A stretch of 64,000 nucleotides of DNA from Phycisphaerales bacterium (GTDB taxonomy: Bacteria > Planctomycetota > Phycisphaerae > Phycisphaerales > SM1A02). Shown piece after piece: positions 16,782-25,162 of the stretch. The position numbers and the translations under genes are program-made. Location of the stretch: the NCBI GenBank assembly GCA_029242715.1, contig JAQWTL010000020.1, positions 186,001 through 250,000 on the forward strand, in the 5' to 3' direction. Below the pieces are notes generated by a model. That model was not told the origin of the DNA. It was given only the letters and a program-made list of their open reading frames with translations, and searched no databases. The first letter of the stretch is position 1; each line of letters starts with the position of its first letter.

Positions 16782-17885
16782 TCAATCCCCGGCACCAACG
16801 GTCCTCCAGGCGGCCTTGACCGCCTCCGTGGGCACATCCTCGACAATGTCAACGCCATCCTGACCTGGCAGAACCAGCCGTAGTTGGCCATCCAGAGTCT
16901 TCTTGTCGAACTGCATGGCAGCCACCAGAGCATTCACGTCCACGGGGCTGGGCAATGTCGCAGGCAATCCCACGGATACCACGATGTCACGAGCTTGATC
17001 GACGACCTCTTTGCCCACTCGACCAATTTCATGGGCACATTGAGCCGCAGCAACCATTCCGATGGCAACAGCTTCTCCATGCCTCAGATCAAGCGCCTCA
17101 ACAGACTCGACCACGTGACCAAACGTATGCCCGAGATTCAGGGCCGCTCGACCCCCAGCCTCTCGTTCATCTTGTTCGATGACACTTATCTTGACCCGAA
17201 GCGCACGCTCCACAAGCGTGGTGATGACTGCTGGATCTGCTGCCAGAATGGCTTGTCTGTTCGAATCGATGAACTCGAACAGTCCGGGGTCACCAATGAA
17301 ACCATGCTTGATGCATTCAGCAAGCCCACATCTCAGATCGCGAACGGGAAGAGTGTGCAGAACCAGCGGATCCACCAGAACAGCCTTGGGCTGCCAGAAG
17401 GCTCCCGCCAGGTTCTTTCCCAGTCCCTTCCCACCGGGCAGAGGCAGGTTGACGCCGGTCTTTCCTCCCACTGCAGCATCAACCATGGCAAGCAGTGTCG
17501 TGGGAACCAGTACCAACGCTATGCCCCGGAGAAATGATGCGGCGGCAAAGCCAGCAACATCTCCAGTGATCCCACCCCCGAATCCTACGACCAGGGATCC
17601 TCTGTCAAGGCCAGCCTCCAGACACGACTGATGTAAACCGGACACTGCTTCTTGCTTCTTGTTGGCTTCCGTTGCAATCAAGCCATCCGTTGCCAGGGTC
17701 CATTGGGAATCGAAACCCGAGAGCAAGGTTTCACCATGAGGCGATTGAATATTCTGATCCATGACCACGAGTCCACGACGGCCCTCATGGACTGATTCAA
17801 CCAACCCACCAACTCTTGGCAGAAGTCCCGCCTCGATCTTGACTGGATAGGTGCCACCGGGAACGGAGACTTTCAACTCGATCAA
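16782..17885 (-). CDS. aroB: 3-dehydroquinate synthase
   Basis: AroB makes 3-dehydroquinate from DAHP, step two of the shikimate pathway. Seen: the NAD-binding GGGITGDVAGFAAASFLRG loop, PTTLLAMVDAAVGGKTGVN, and the zinc ligands around GLAECIKHGFIGD and LNLGHTFGHVVE. Length 367 is normal. The start is a TTG at 17885 in the TTGA overlap with the upstream stop, backed by GAGAGGAA 5 bases before it; no other in-frame start lies nearby. Confidence 0.96.
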   Translation of the reverse strand: MIELKVSVPGGTYPVKIEAGLLPRVGGLVESVHEGRRGLVVMDQNIQSPHGETLLSGFDSQWTLATDGLIATEANKKQEAVSGLHQSCLEAGLDRGSLVVGFGGGITGDVAGFAAASFLRGIALVLVPTTLLAMVDAAVGGKTGVNLPLPGGKGLGKNLAGAFWQPKAVLVDPLVLHTLPVRDLRCGLAECIKHGFIGDPGLFEFIDSNRQAILAADPAVITTLVERALRVKISVIEQDEREAGGRAALNLGHTFGHVVESVEALDLRHGEAVAIGMVAAAQCAHEIGRVGKEVVDQARDIVVSVGLPATLPSPVDVNALVAAMQFDKKTLDGQLRLVLPGQDGVDIVEDVPTEAVKAAWRTVGAGD

Positions 17886-18619
17886 GTTTGATTCCTCTCG
17901 GCTTTCGCTCGGAGTTCCCGCAGGGCAACAGCAGGATCATCCGTGATGTTGGCCCGAGGTTCAACTGGCCCGGGTGACCGGCGAGGCAAGACCCTCTTCT
18001 GGCGGCGAGCAAAGGCCATCACGACAAGTCCGATGATGACCAGAAGGACAAGAAATCCCAGGAGAACGAGGATGTCCATTCGTTCCATTGCTGCTGAACG
18101 GTTTTTCAAATGCAGTTGCGGAGAACGACCAAAGAAGGCGGGATAGCGATGAAGTTTCTGATCACGTGCAACAGCCTGCAACAACTTGTAGAAACGAGCG
18201 TCGATACTGATTGACTGACCCTCGACATCCATTGCCCGGGCATCCTTGATTGGCAAGTAAACAGCAACTGGTTCGCCAGAAGACAACCTGAGGAACCACT
18301 CCTCGATGTGTTGGTAAGGCGGCGGCATCTTTCGCCGTTGCAGGAACTGCCCCTCGACTCGATACAAATCACCACGAGACGCAGAAGGATCCGCCAGGAG
18401 ATCGTCAACTGCAACCCGAAGCCGTATTGACTCATTGCTTTGCACTTGTTCGGTTGCCATCACGTGTTCGGACATCACAGCAAAGGCAGCGTCCGGAACA
18501 TCACTTGCATCCTGCACGCCGACAAGAACATTCTGTTCGGCGGGCGAGAGAAGTGGCAAACCTGCAAATGCATGTGTAGTAATGACAATGGGCAATGCAG
18601 CCCACCACCAGCGAAGCAT
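17882..18619 (-). CDS. secreted, membrane-anchored protein of unknown function
   Basis: A 245-residue protein with a signal peptide (MLRWWWAALPIVITTHAFA), an extracytoplasmic domain of about 155 residues, one transmembrane helix (ILVLLGFLVLLVIIGLVVMAF) and a basic cytoplasmic tail (RRQKRVLPRR). No known domain recognised. The start at ATG 18619 is chosen over an upstream open extension because it begins the signal peptide. It is translationally coupled to aroB and lies just downstream of tRNA-Glu. Confidence 0.7.
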   Translation of the reverse strand: MLRWWWAALPIVITTHAFAGLPLLSPAEQNVLVGVQDASDVPDAAFAVMSEHVMATEQVQSNESIRLRVAVDDLLADPSASRGDLYRVEGQFLQRRKMPPPYQHIEEWFLRLSSGEPVAVYLPIKDARAMDVEGQSISIDARFYKLLQAVARDQKLHRYPAFFGRSPQLHLKNRSAAMERMDILVLLGFLVLLVIIGLVVMAFARRQKRVLPRRSPGPVEPRANITDDPAVALRELRAKAERNQT

Positions 18620-18689
18620 GCGAGGGTTCGGCAGAACTGCCGAACACCTCGCGGTCGTACCACCGAAAAAGGAGTGCCGACCTTGCAAA

Positions 18690-18764
18690 CGACCCCAAGG
18701 GGATTCGAACCCCTGTTTTCAGGATGAAAACCTGACGTCCTGGACCTGACTAGACGATGGGGTC
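18690..18764 (-). tRNA. tRNA-Glu (anticodon TTC)
   Basis: Acceptor arms GACCCCA and TGGGGTC pair over 7 bases with G as the discriminator base. The anticodon stem TCAGG/CCTGA holds loop TTTTCAT with anticodon TTC at 18728-18726, and the T arm reads CAGGGGTTCGAATCCCCT. CCA is not encoded. Confidence 0.97.
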
Positions 18765-18852
18765 AGCAGACACGAATCGTACGATGATCGCGTACGGGCT
18801 TCAAATGCCCGGATACCCAGATTTCTGATTCCCTTGGTAGCCTGCTCGAATC

Positions 18853-19503
18853 ATGACTGCCCCGCCTGCCCGGCGTGCCATCCTGTGCCCCCTTGAATTC
18901 GAGGCCAGAGCCCTCCGAAAAGCCCGCCTGGCTGATCCGGTGAGGGTCTGTGGCCCTGGAGAAGCCGCAGTCGAAAATGCTGTTCGGGAGGTGGTCCAGG
19001 AACTCGCCCCGGCCAAGCTGATCCTGGCTGGTCTAGCAGGCGGGCTCCAGCCGGATATCCAGTCAGGGCAGGCCCATTGGATCACCCGGGTCGTAGCTGC
19101 CAAGGGGGATCTCATCGCCGATAGCCCGGCAGAGCAGATGGTGGATGGGCTATCAATCTGCACGGTCCAGGCACCAGCTGAAACCCCTGAGGCCAAGCAG
19201 GCAATCCATCTGGCGTCTGGAGCGGATCTGGTGGATATGGAGAGCCAGCGGTTCGTGGAGGTCTGTGAGGAGCTTGGGGTGCCCTGGGCCATCCTCAGAG
19301 GCGTGAGCGATCAGTCATCTGAGCCGCTGCCGCCAGGAACTATTGACCTCGTTGATGCCAAAGGACGCCCCAGAAAAGTGCGGACACTGGCTTTCCTTGC
19401 CCGGAATCCCTGGCGGATTCCAGGGCTCATGAAGCTTGCGGGGAGGTCTTCCCGGGCCATGAAACAAGTTGCTGCTGAGTTGAGCCTGAATTCAGATCAA
19501 TAG
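18853..19503 (+). CDS. nucleoside phosphorylase / nucleosidase-like protein
   Basis: A 216-residue protein of the PNP/MTAN superfamily. Residues about 8-15 (ILCPLEFEARAL) give the first strand, LILAGLAGGL the phosphate-binding-like turn, DLVDMESQRFVEVCEELGVPWAILRGVSDQS the substrate Glu and catalytic Asp motif. Relatives include futalosine hydrolase and hopanoid-linked phosphorylases (HpnG); no hopanoid or menaquinone gene is in view, so the substrate is open. The C-terminus is extended by about 40 residues. ATG at 18853. Confidence 0.8.
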   Translation: MTAPPARRAILCPLEFEARALRKARLADPVRVCGPGEAAVENAVREVVQELAPAKLILAGLAGGLQPDIQSGQAHWITRVVAAKGDLIADSPAEQMVDGLSICTVQAPAETPEAKQAIHLASGADLVDMESQRFVEVCEELGVPWAILRGVSDQSSEPLPPGTIDLVDAKGRPRKVRTLAFLARNPWRIPGLMKLAGRSSRAMKQVAAELSLNSDQ

Positions 19504-19634
19504 TGGTGGCCAGTAACCTCGGTTTCCAAGGACCTTGCCAGAATATTCAATATTACGTCTCATATTGAATGACGCAAGCTGCCTCAAATCATCGACTTGT
19601 GACAATATCGAAGAAAACCATCTGTGGACATTGA
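19504..19634. other. start of a 494-base gap, no gene seen
   Basis: The gap from 19504 to 19997 contains the RNA candidate and terminator described next; the stretch before them and the one after (19780-19997) show no gene, only an AT-richer composition at 19535-19625 that may hold a promoter. Confidence 0.5.
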
Positions 19635-19779
19635 CCGCTGGCTGGGCCAGCGGATACCGTGGACGCGTGACGACATCATGTCGTCGGCTAGCACAAACTG
19701 CCTGTCTTCAAACCGCGGATTAACTCCGTGGCGCGCCGCCGTCTGGAAGTGTCGGAGCTTCAGACGGCGGTCTTTTTTT
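19635..19779 (+). ncRNA. candidate structured RNA ending in an intrinsic terminator
   Basis: Four hairpins follow each other on the plus strand: 19635-19653 (CCGCTGG stem, 7 bp), 19669-19685 (GACGACA stem, 7 bp), 19713-19731 (CCGCGG stem with one G-U) and the terminator at 19736-19779. No open frame explains the stretch. It could be a small RNA, the 3' end of the nucleosidase mRNA, or an attenuated leader of the gene at 19998. No known RNA family recognised. Confidence 0.4.
19736..19779 (+). terminator. strong intrinsic terminator
   Basis: CCGCCGTCTG (19736-19745) and CAGACGGCGG (19761-19770) pair perfectly over 10 bases, followed by TCTTTTTTT. Clearly oriented to stop plus-strand transcription. 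Confidence 0.95.
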
Positions 19780-19997
19780 GGCCCAAAGTACAGCTGTAAC
19801 AACAATCAGCTGGTTATCGGAATCAACGCTTTCCAAAGGAATTGAAAGTCCACTTCGGACAGCATGAAAACCGACCGATGTGGCACCCAGAGGCATCAGG
19901 AGACAACTGCAAACGCGACGAATCGCACTTAACCTGATAGCCTGCGTCGTTGCAATGGCCCCTTGGGAAGGGGCATCAAATAAGGGGATCTTTGGCC

Positions 19998-20720
19998 ATG
20001 CTGATCATGACCACTTTGTTTGTAACTGGACTGATTCCAGGTCTCGAAAATCCAGTTGGAGGGCTCAAACTGCCCCCCCCTGCTGATGGACAGCACCTCG
20101 TGCAATCCCTTGGCAACCTTCGAGTCGCTCCCGCAGCCTTCCAGGAAGATGCTGCCAGCGAATCCAGTGAGATCACTCCAGGCAAACTGCAACTCAGTGC
20201 CTCTGATGATGAAATCGAGACATTGAGTTCAGGTTCGTCAGAAGTGCCCGTCTTTGGTGCCGAAGGGTCCATGAGATGGACCATTCACGGCGGCTATGGC
20301 ATCGATGTCCATGGCACAAACCAGGAAGTACAGGGTGGAGTCGGCCTTCAGTACTTCATCGTTGATGGATTCGCCTTTGCACCCGAAGTCAATCTCTGGG
20401 GATTCTTCCAGACTGGAGGTGACGCCTTTGGCGGAAGCCTCGACCTGATGTTCGAATGGCACTTCATCCGTGAACCAACCTGGTCCATCTATGGCGACTT
20501 CGGCATTGGACTGCTTGGCACCACTGACAACGTCCCCATCAACGGATCCGAGTTCAATTTCACACCTCAGGCCGGCGTTGGCTTCACCTTTGACATCGGA
20601 AACAACAACCGCTGGTATGCCGGCGTCCGATGGCATCACATCTCGAACGCCAGCCTGTATGAAGACAATCCTGGACGAGACAGCATTCTTGTCTATACAG
20701 GAATCAACTTCCCGTTCTGA
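19998..20720 (+). CDS. PagL-like lipid A deacylase / acyloxyacyl hydrolase family protein
   Basis: A 240-residue secreted beta-barrel protein. The C-terminal motif RWHHISNASLYEDNPGRDS followed by a final strand ending in F matches the PagL family, whose His and Ser in HxSNA are catalytic in 3-O-deacylation of lipid A in the outer membrane. Alternating strands (GGVGLQYFIVDGFAFAPEVNLWGFF) support the barrel. The first about 70 residues hold a signal segment and a Ser/Asp-rich stretch. ATG at 19998 fits the GGGGAT Shine-Dalgarno at 19984-19989; the frame extends to 19950 but without support. Confidence 0.75.
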   Translation: MLIMTTLFVTGLIPGLENPVGGLKLPPPADGQHLVQSLGNLRVAPAAFQEDAASESSEITPGKLQLSASDDEIETLSSGSSEVPVFGAEGSMRWTIHGGYGIDVHGTNQEVQGGVGLQYFIVDGFAFAPEVNLWGFFQTGGDAFGGSLDLMFEWHFIREPTWSIYGDFGIGLLGTTDNVPINGSEFNFTPQAGVGFTFDIGNNNRWYAGVRWHHISNASLYEDNPGRDSILVYTGINFPF

Positions 20721-20776
20721 ATCTGAGATTGCAGCAATGATCGCTTTCATTGCCTTGAAAAAGACAAACTGACATG

Positions 20777-20803
20777 GCCCCGCGGGATTCATTCACGCGG
20801 GGC
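20777..20803. terminator. bidirectional hairpin between convergent genes
   Basis: GCCCCGCG (20777-20784) and CGCGGGGC (20796-20803) form a perfect 8-bp stem. It separates the PagL-like gene from the end of the fab operon; a TTGT follows on one strand and TTTTTC some 14 bases away on the other, so it may serve both transcripts. Confidence 0.6.
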
Positions 20804-20859
20804 TTGTCGTATGACAGGAAGATTGTGTGATCAGGTCGGCATTCGACCAGAAAGACGAT

Positions 20860-22107
20860 CTAAGGAGCCTGGCCGAATACCAGGCTGACGTTATGCCCAC
20901 CGAATCCGAATGAGTTGTTCAGTGCGTACTTGATCTTTCGTTCCTGGGCTTCGTTCGCTGCGAAATCCAGATCAAATCCCTCATCCGGATTATCCAGGTT
21001 GATCGTCGGAGGAATGATTCCATTCCGCAAAGCATTGACAACGGCAACTGACTCGATGCCTCCAGCCGCACCGAGGCCATGACCGGTCATTGATTTCGTA
21101 GAAGACATCACCAGCGAGAAAGCATGGTCTCCAAAGACTGTCTTGACAGCCTGTACTTCTGAAGCATCACCCAGAGGTGTGGAGGTGCCATGGGCATTGA
21201 TGTAGCCAATATCCGTGGGGTTGATCTTTGCATTCGCCAGAGCAAGCTTCATGGCACGTGCCGCGCCATCTCCATCCTCAGCAGGCGCTGCGATGTGGTG
21301 GGCATCTCCAGAAATTCCATACCCAAGGACTTCTGCAAGGATTTTTGCGCCGCGGGCCTGTGCATGTTCCAGAGACTCGAGCACAAGAACCCCAGCGCCT
21401 TCGGCCAGGATGAATCCATCGCGGTCCCGGTCGAAAGGCCTTGAGGCTTTCTCCGGCTCATCGTTCCGCGTCGACAAGGCCTTCATAGCCGAGAAAGCAG
21501 AAATACAGAGCGAGGACACCGCCGACTCCGCTCCACCGGAAACCATCACATCAGCTAAACCCAATTGAATCTGCTGGCTCGCCATGGCAACGGCATGCGC
21601 TCCGGAGGCACAAGCGGTCGCCGTCACGAGGTTCATGCCCTTGAGCCCCAGTCGCAAGCTCACGTTGCCCGCACACGCGTTGGCCATCAACTTGGGGACG
21701 CAAAATGGGCTGATCCGCCTGGGTCCCTTGGCAAGAAGCTTGTTGTGCTCCATCTCGATTGTGATGATGCCGCCGATACCAGTGCCGATCGAAACACCAC
21801 GACGGGTTGGATCACCCGACTGAAAATCAATCCCACAGCACTCTGCAGCTTCTACCGCAGCGCAGACTCCGATCTGGGAGTTGCGGTCCATCCTCTTGCG
21901 TTCAAAGGCGTCCAGTTTTTCCTTGGGGTCCCAGTCCTTGACCTCACCAGCGATTCGCACATCCCACTGGTCATCCTGTTCGAATGCCGTGATGGGCCCA
22001 ACCCCTGAACGGCCATTCACAAGTCCGTCCCACAACGTGTGAACATCCAGGCCCATGTCAGTCATGGCACCTAGACCGGTCACTACTACTCGGGAAAAAT
22101 CAGTCAT
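20860..22107 (-). CDS. fabF: beta-ketoacyl-ACP synthase II
   Basis: FabF condenses malonyl-ACP with growing acyl-ACP in fatty-acid elongation. The catalytic triad is in place: Cys in VTATACASGAH, His in INAHGTSTP and His in SMTGHGLGAAG. Length (415 aa) is standard. It is the last gene of the fab operon, 115 bases after acpP, and ends against a bidirectional hairpin. Confidence 0.97.
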   Translation of the reverse strand: MTDFSRVVVTGLGAMTDMGLDVHTLWDGLVNGRSGVGPITAFEQDDQWDVRIAGEVKDWDPKEKLDAFERKRMDRNSQIGVCAAVEAAECCGIDFQSGDPTRRGVSIGTGIGGIITIEMEHNKLLAKGPRRISPFCVPKLMANACAGNVSLRLGLKGMNLVTATACASGAHAVAMASQQIQLGLADVMVSGGAESAVSSLCISAFSAMKALSTRNDEPEKASRPFDRDRDGFILAEGAGVLVLESLEHAQARGAKILAEVLGYGISGDAHHIAAPAEDGDGAARAMKLALANAKINPTDIGYINAHGTSTPLGDASEVQAVKTVFGDHAFSLVMSSTKSMTGHGLGAAGGIESVAVVNALRNGIIPPTINLDNPDEGFDLDFAANEAQERKIKYALNNSFGFGGHNVSLVFGQAP

Positions 22108-22222
22108 GGATCAGGGACCTGCCAATTCAAATCACAGGAAGACCCGTTGCAGGAGCAACGGGATAACACTTCATGACCAACGGCGACACGGAAGAGGAAG
22201 GTCAGGAGAGACGACAACGTTT

Positions 22223-22468
22223 TCAGGACTTTGTTGCCTGAACGATGTAGTCAATAGCCTGGCCGACTGTCTGGATCTTCTCGGCCTGGTCATCTGGGAT
22301 TGAGGTCTCAAATTCGTCCTCAAACTCCATGACCAGTTCGACCGTGTCCAGACTGTCCGCGTTGAGGTCGTTGGCGAAACTCGTCTCGCGGCTGATCTCG
22401 GTCTTGTCGACGCCCATCTGCTCCGACACGATCTCTATCACCTTTGCTTCGATCTCACTGTCCGACAC
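22223..22468 (-). CDS. acpP: acyl carrier protein
   Basis: An 81-residue acidic ACP with the phosphopantetheine Ser in [13 protein letters not shown]. It carries acyl intermediates through the Fab enzymes encoded around it. The start is GTG at 22468, supported by GAGGAG 7 bases upstream. Confidence 0.97.
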   Translation of the reverse strand: MSDSEIEAKVIEIVSEQMGVDKTEISRETSFANDLNADSLDTVELVMEFEDEFETSIPDDQAEKIQTVGQAIDYIVQATKS

Positions 22469-22569
22469 GGGATGATCTCCTCAACTTGAGGGCCTGAGTA
22501 CCCTCTCGGTTTGAAAAACACATTCTACTGGCTGGGTCCGCGTAATTGCAAAATGACCAACTGGCCTGC

Positions 22570-23313
22570 TCAGCAGACCATGCCACCATCTACCGTCAAT
22601 ACCTGCCCCGTCACATATCCGGCTTCCTCGGAGGCCAGGAAGGCCACTGCGTGAGCAATCTCCTCAGGACGCCCCAGCCGCCTCAAGGGCAGCCGCTTGG
22701 CAGCCTCAGCCAGCACCTCATTGCTCATGGCGTTGGTCATATCCGTCTCAATGAAGCCTGGAGCGACTACATTTGCCGTAATCCCCTTGGACCCCAGCTC
22801 CTTGGCGAGGGTCTTGGTCAGGCCGACCATCCCCGCCTTGGCAGCCGCATAATTTGCCTGGCCAGGATTGCCCACGAGGCCGGTTACCGAACTGATGTTG
22901 ATAATCCGACCCCATCGGCCCCGCATCATGGCCCTTGCCACTGCTCGACATGTCACGAATGTTGCCCGAAGGTTGACCGCCAGAACGTCGTCAAAATCCT
23001 CATCTGACATTCTCAGGATCAAGCCGTCACGATTGATACCGGCATTGTTGACCAGAACATCCATCCGCCCCCGGTCTGCCAAGATCGATTCCATCAAGGC
23101 TTCCAAGGCAGCCGAATCTCCAATGTCACAGATTCTGGACTCCGCAACACCACCAGCAGACTCGATTTCGGCAACAACCGCATCAAGACGTGACTGGTCT
23201 CGTGCAACGAGAACCACATGAAGGCCATCTGATGCAAGGCGGCTGGCTATCGCCCGGCCTATCCCACGGCTGGCACCGGTGACTACAGCTACCCGGCGTT
23301 CGTTGTTCCCCAT
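22570..23313 (-). CDS. fabG: 3-oxoacyl-ACP reductase
   Basis: A 247-residue short-chain dehydrogenase. The nucleotide-binding TGASRGIGRAIA, NNAGINRDG, ISSVTG (catalytic Ser) and YAAAKAG (Tyr and Lys) motifs are all present, and PGFIETDM is typical of FabG. It reduces 3-oxoacyl-ACP with NADPH. The gene lies between acpP and an inserted lipoprotein gene. Confidence 0.96.
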   Translation of the reverse strand: MGNNERRVAVVTGASRGIGRAIASRLASDGLHVVLVARDQSRLDAVVAEIESAGGVAESRICDIGDSAALEALMESILADRGRMDVLVNNAGINRDGLILRMSDEDFDDVLAVNLRATFVTCRAVARAMMRGRWGRIINISSVTGLVGNPGQANYAAAKAGMVGLTKTLAKELGSKGITANVVAPGFIETDMTNAMSNEVLAEAAKRLPLRRLGRPEEIAHAVAFLASEEAGYVTGQVLTVDGGMVC

Positions 23314-23378
23314 TGGGATCCTCTGTCTTCAGAAAGTGAAAAGTAAAAGAAACAAAGCTGACAAGCAGTCAGAAGAAC

Positions 23379-24188
23379 TCAACGCCCGCCCGGCACACGA
23401 CGACCACCACCAGGCTGACGACGACCGCTGCTACCACTGGAACTCTTTCCTGGCTTCTTCCCACCAGCTTTTTCATCTTCCTCATCTTCACTCAGATCCG
23501 CCAGCTGGTCACTGTCATCCATTGCCCACATGGCATTCTCCTCATCGAGGATCTTCCACCACTCAGCAATCCGGTCATCGCCACTCAAACGATCAACCAT
23601 CCCAGGTGGGGTTGCGATCGCCCAGAAGCCGATGGTTTCATCGTCGCTGATATTGCCGATGTTTTTGGCTCGGTAACTCCAGAGCTGGGCTTCAGGATCC
23701 CGCATCACATCAATGTGCTCGAAGATTGCCAGAACACAAGTGCCACCATCCTTGGCAGGTCCCGTCTGCAACTCCACGTTGTCGATGACATCTCCGGTTG
23801 AAGCAGCCCACTGCCCTTCCTGAACCATCGCCATCAGTTGGGGCTGGTCAGCAGTCCCCAGAACTTCAATGACGTACTCATGGTTGCCACGAACCCAGGC
23901 ATCAAAGAACTTGAGCAGTGCGATCTTTTCCTTCTCACTGGAAGGGGCCTTGTCCTCAGACATGTAAACACGGTCATCGATTCCATATTCGGTCATGAGA
24001 TCGGCAATTGTTCGAGCCTGCACTGGTGGCGGCGTGTAAGCCCTGGTTTCCTTCTTGACAGGCTCAGGCTTCTTTTCCTCACCACAGCCAGTCACCAAGA
24101 CGCCTGCACAGAGAATGAGCAGGGACATCAGGAGACCAGTCGAGAGACGAGCCCTAAGACTGAACGGCAGTTGCATCAGGTGTGTCAT
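23379..24188 (-). CDS. lipoprotein inserted in the fab operon
   Basis: A 269-residue lipoprotein: signal LSTGLLMSLLILCAGVLV, lipobox VTGC, then a charged linker (EEKKPEPVKKE), a middle domain of about 150 residues, an acidic run and a Gly/Arg-rich end (GRRQPGGGRRVPGGR). Start ATG 24188 is fixed by TGGAGGT 9 bases upstream; it overlaps the fabD 3' end by 35 bases. No domain recognised. Its place between fabD and fabG suggests an envelope or lipid-linked role. Confidence 0.8.
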   Translation of the reverse strand: MTHLMQLPFSLRARLSTGLLMSLLILCAGVLVTGCGEEKKPEPVKKETRAYTPPPVQARTIADLMTEYGIDDRVYMSEDKAPSSEKEKIALLKFFDAWVRGNHEYVIEVLGTADQPQLMAMVQEGQWAASTGDVIDNVELQTGPAKDGGTCVLAIFEHIDVMRDPEAQLWSYRAKNIGNISDDETIGFWAIATPPGMVDRLSGDDRIAEWWKILDEENAMWAMDDSDQLADLSEDEEDEKAGGKKPGKSSSGSSGRRQPGGGRRVPGGR

Positions 24189-25122
24189 GATTATGTACCT
24201 CCAGTTTTCGATCAATTCTCTTCATGAGACCCTTCAAGACTTTTCCAGGAGCCAGTTCATGGAATCCTGTACATCCCTGTTCAACCATGTCGGCGAGCGA
24301 TTGGGACCACCGTACAGGCTGGGTAATCTGCTCAACAAGGCGTTGCTTGATGGACTCAATATCATTTTCATGTGGGCGAGCGGTCACGTTCGACCAGACC
24401 TTAACCGCTGGAACCTCCAAGGCGACCTTGTCCAGCACTTCGGCCATTTGATCAGCAGCAGACTGCATCAAGGGTGAATGGAAAGCACCCGCCACTGGCA
24501 GTGCTTTTCCTCTGTATCCAGCATCACCAGCTGCCTCAGCTGCTGCCTCACAGGCGCCAGCTGAACCACTCAGAACAATCTGACCAGGCGCATTGAAATT
24601 GGCCGGCACCAGAACCTCATCCGAGGACAATCCCTCCAGGACCGAGGCACAAAAAGCCACAGCCTGGGCTTCATCAGCGCCCATCAGAGCGACCATGCCG
24701 CCCTTGGAAGCCTCTGCGGCCTCCTGCATGAGCCGGCCTCTGGCGGCAACTGTCAGCAGTGCATCTTCGAAGCTCATGGCACCTGCAAGATGAAGTGCGG
24801 TGTATTCCCCAAGTGACAAACCTGCAGTTACCTGCGATTCGATGGAAGGATCGACTGCTTGCATGCCATGCCAACAGGCAACAGAACACGCAAGGATCGC
24901 GGGCTGACTCACATCAGTCCGATTGATCCAGTCAATCGGTCCTTCAAAGCAGGACTCGCTCAAGAGTTTGGATAGTGAGCCCGACAAGATCCGATCTGCT
25001 TCAGCCATGACGGCTGCCGCTTCGGGGCTTGCTTCACACCAGGCCTGCCCCATCCCAACGGACTGGGCACCCTGGCCAGGGCACAGAATCGTGCAGTCAT
25101 GCATGCTCATGGACATCATCAT
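24154..25122 (-). CDS. fabD: malonyl-CoA:ACP transacylase
   Basis: FabD loads malonate onto ACP. Seen: the CPGQGAQSVGMG start, catalytic Ser in AGLSLGEYTAL, GRLMQEA with the substrate Arg, and the active-site His in VAGAFHSPLM. The N-terminus has several Met (MMMSMSMHDC), so the exact start among 25122-25104 is uncertain. Confidence 0.96.
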   Translation of the reverse strand: MMMSMSMHDCTILCPGQGAQSVGMGQAWCEASPEAAAVMAEADRILSGSLSKLLSESCFEGPIDWINRTDVSQPAILACSVACWHGMQAVDPSIESQVTAGLSLGEYTALHLAGAMSFEDALLTVAARGRLMQEAAEASKGGMVALMGADEAQAVAFCASVLEGLSSDEVLVPANFNAPGQIVLSGSAGACEAAAEAAGDAGYRGKALPVAGAFHSPLMQSAADQMAEVLDKVALEVPAVKVWSNVTARPHENDIESIKQRLVEQITQPVRWSQSLADMVEQGCTGFHELAPGKVLKGLMKRIDRKLEVHNHDTPDATAVQS

Positions 25123-25162
25123 AGATCAGGCAGAGCCGACAGGAGGCTCTGGAAGCTCTTAT

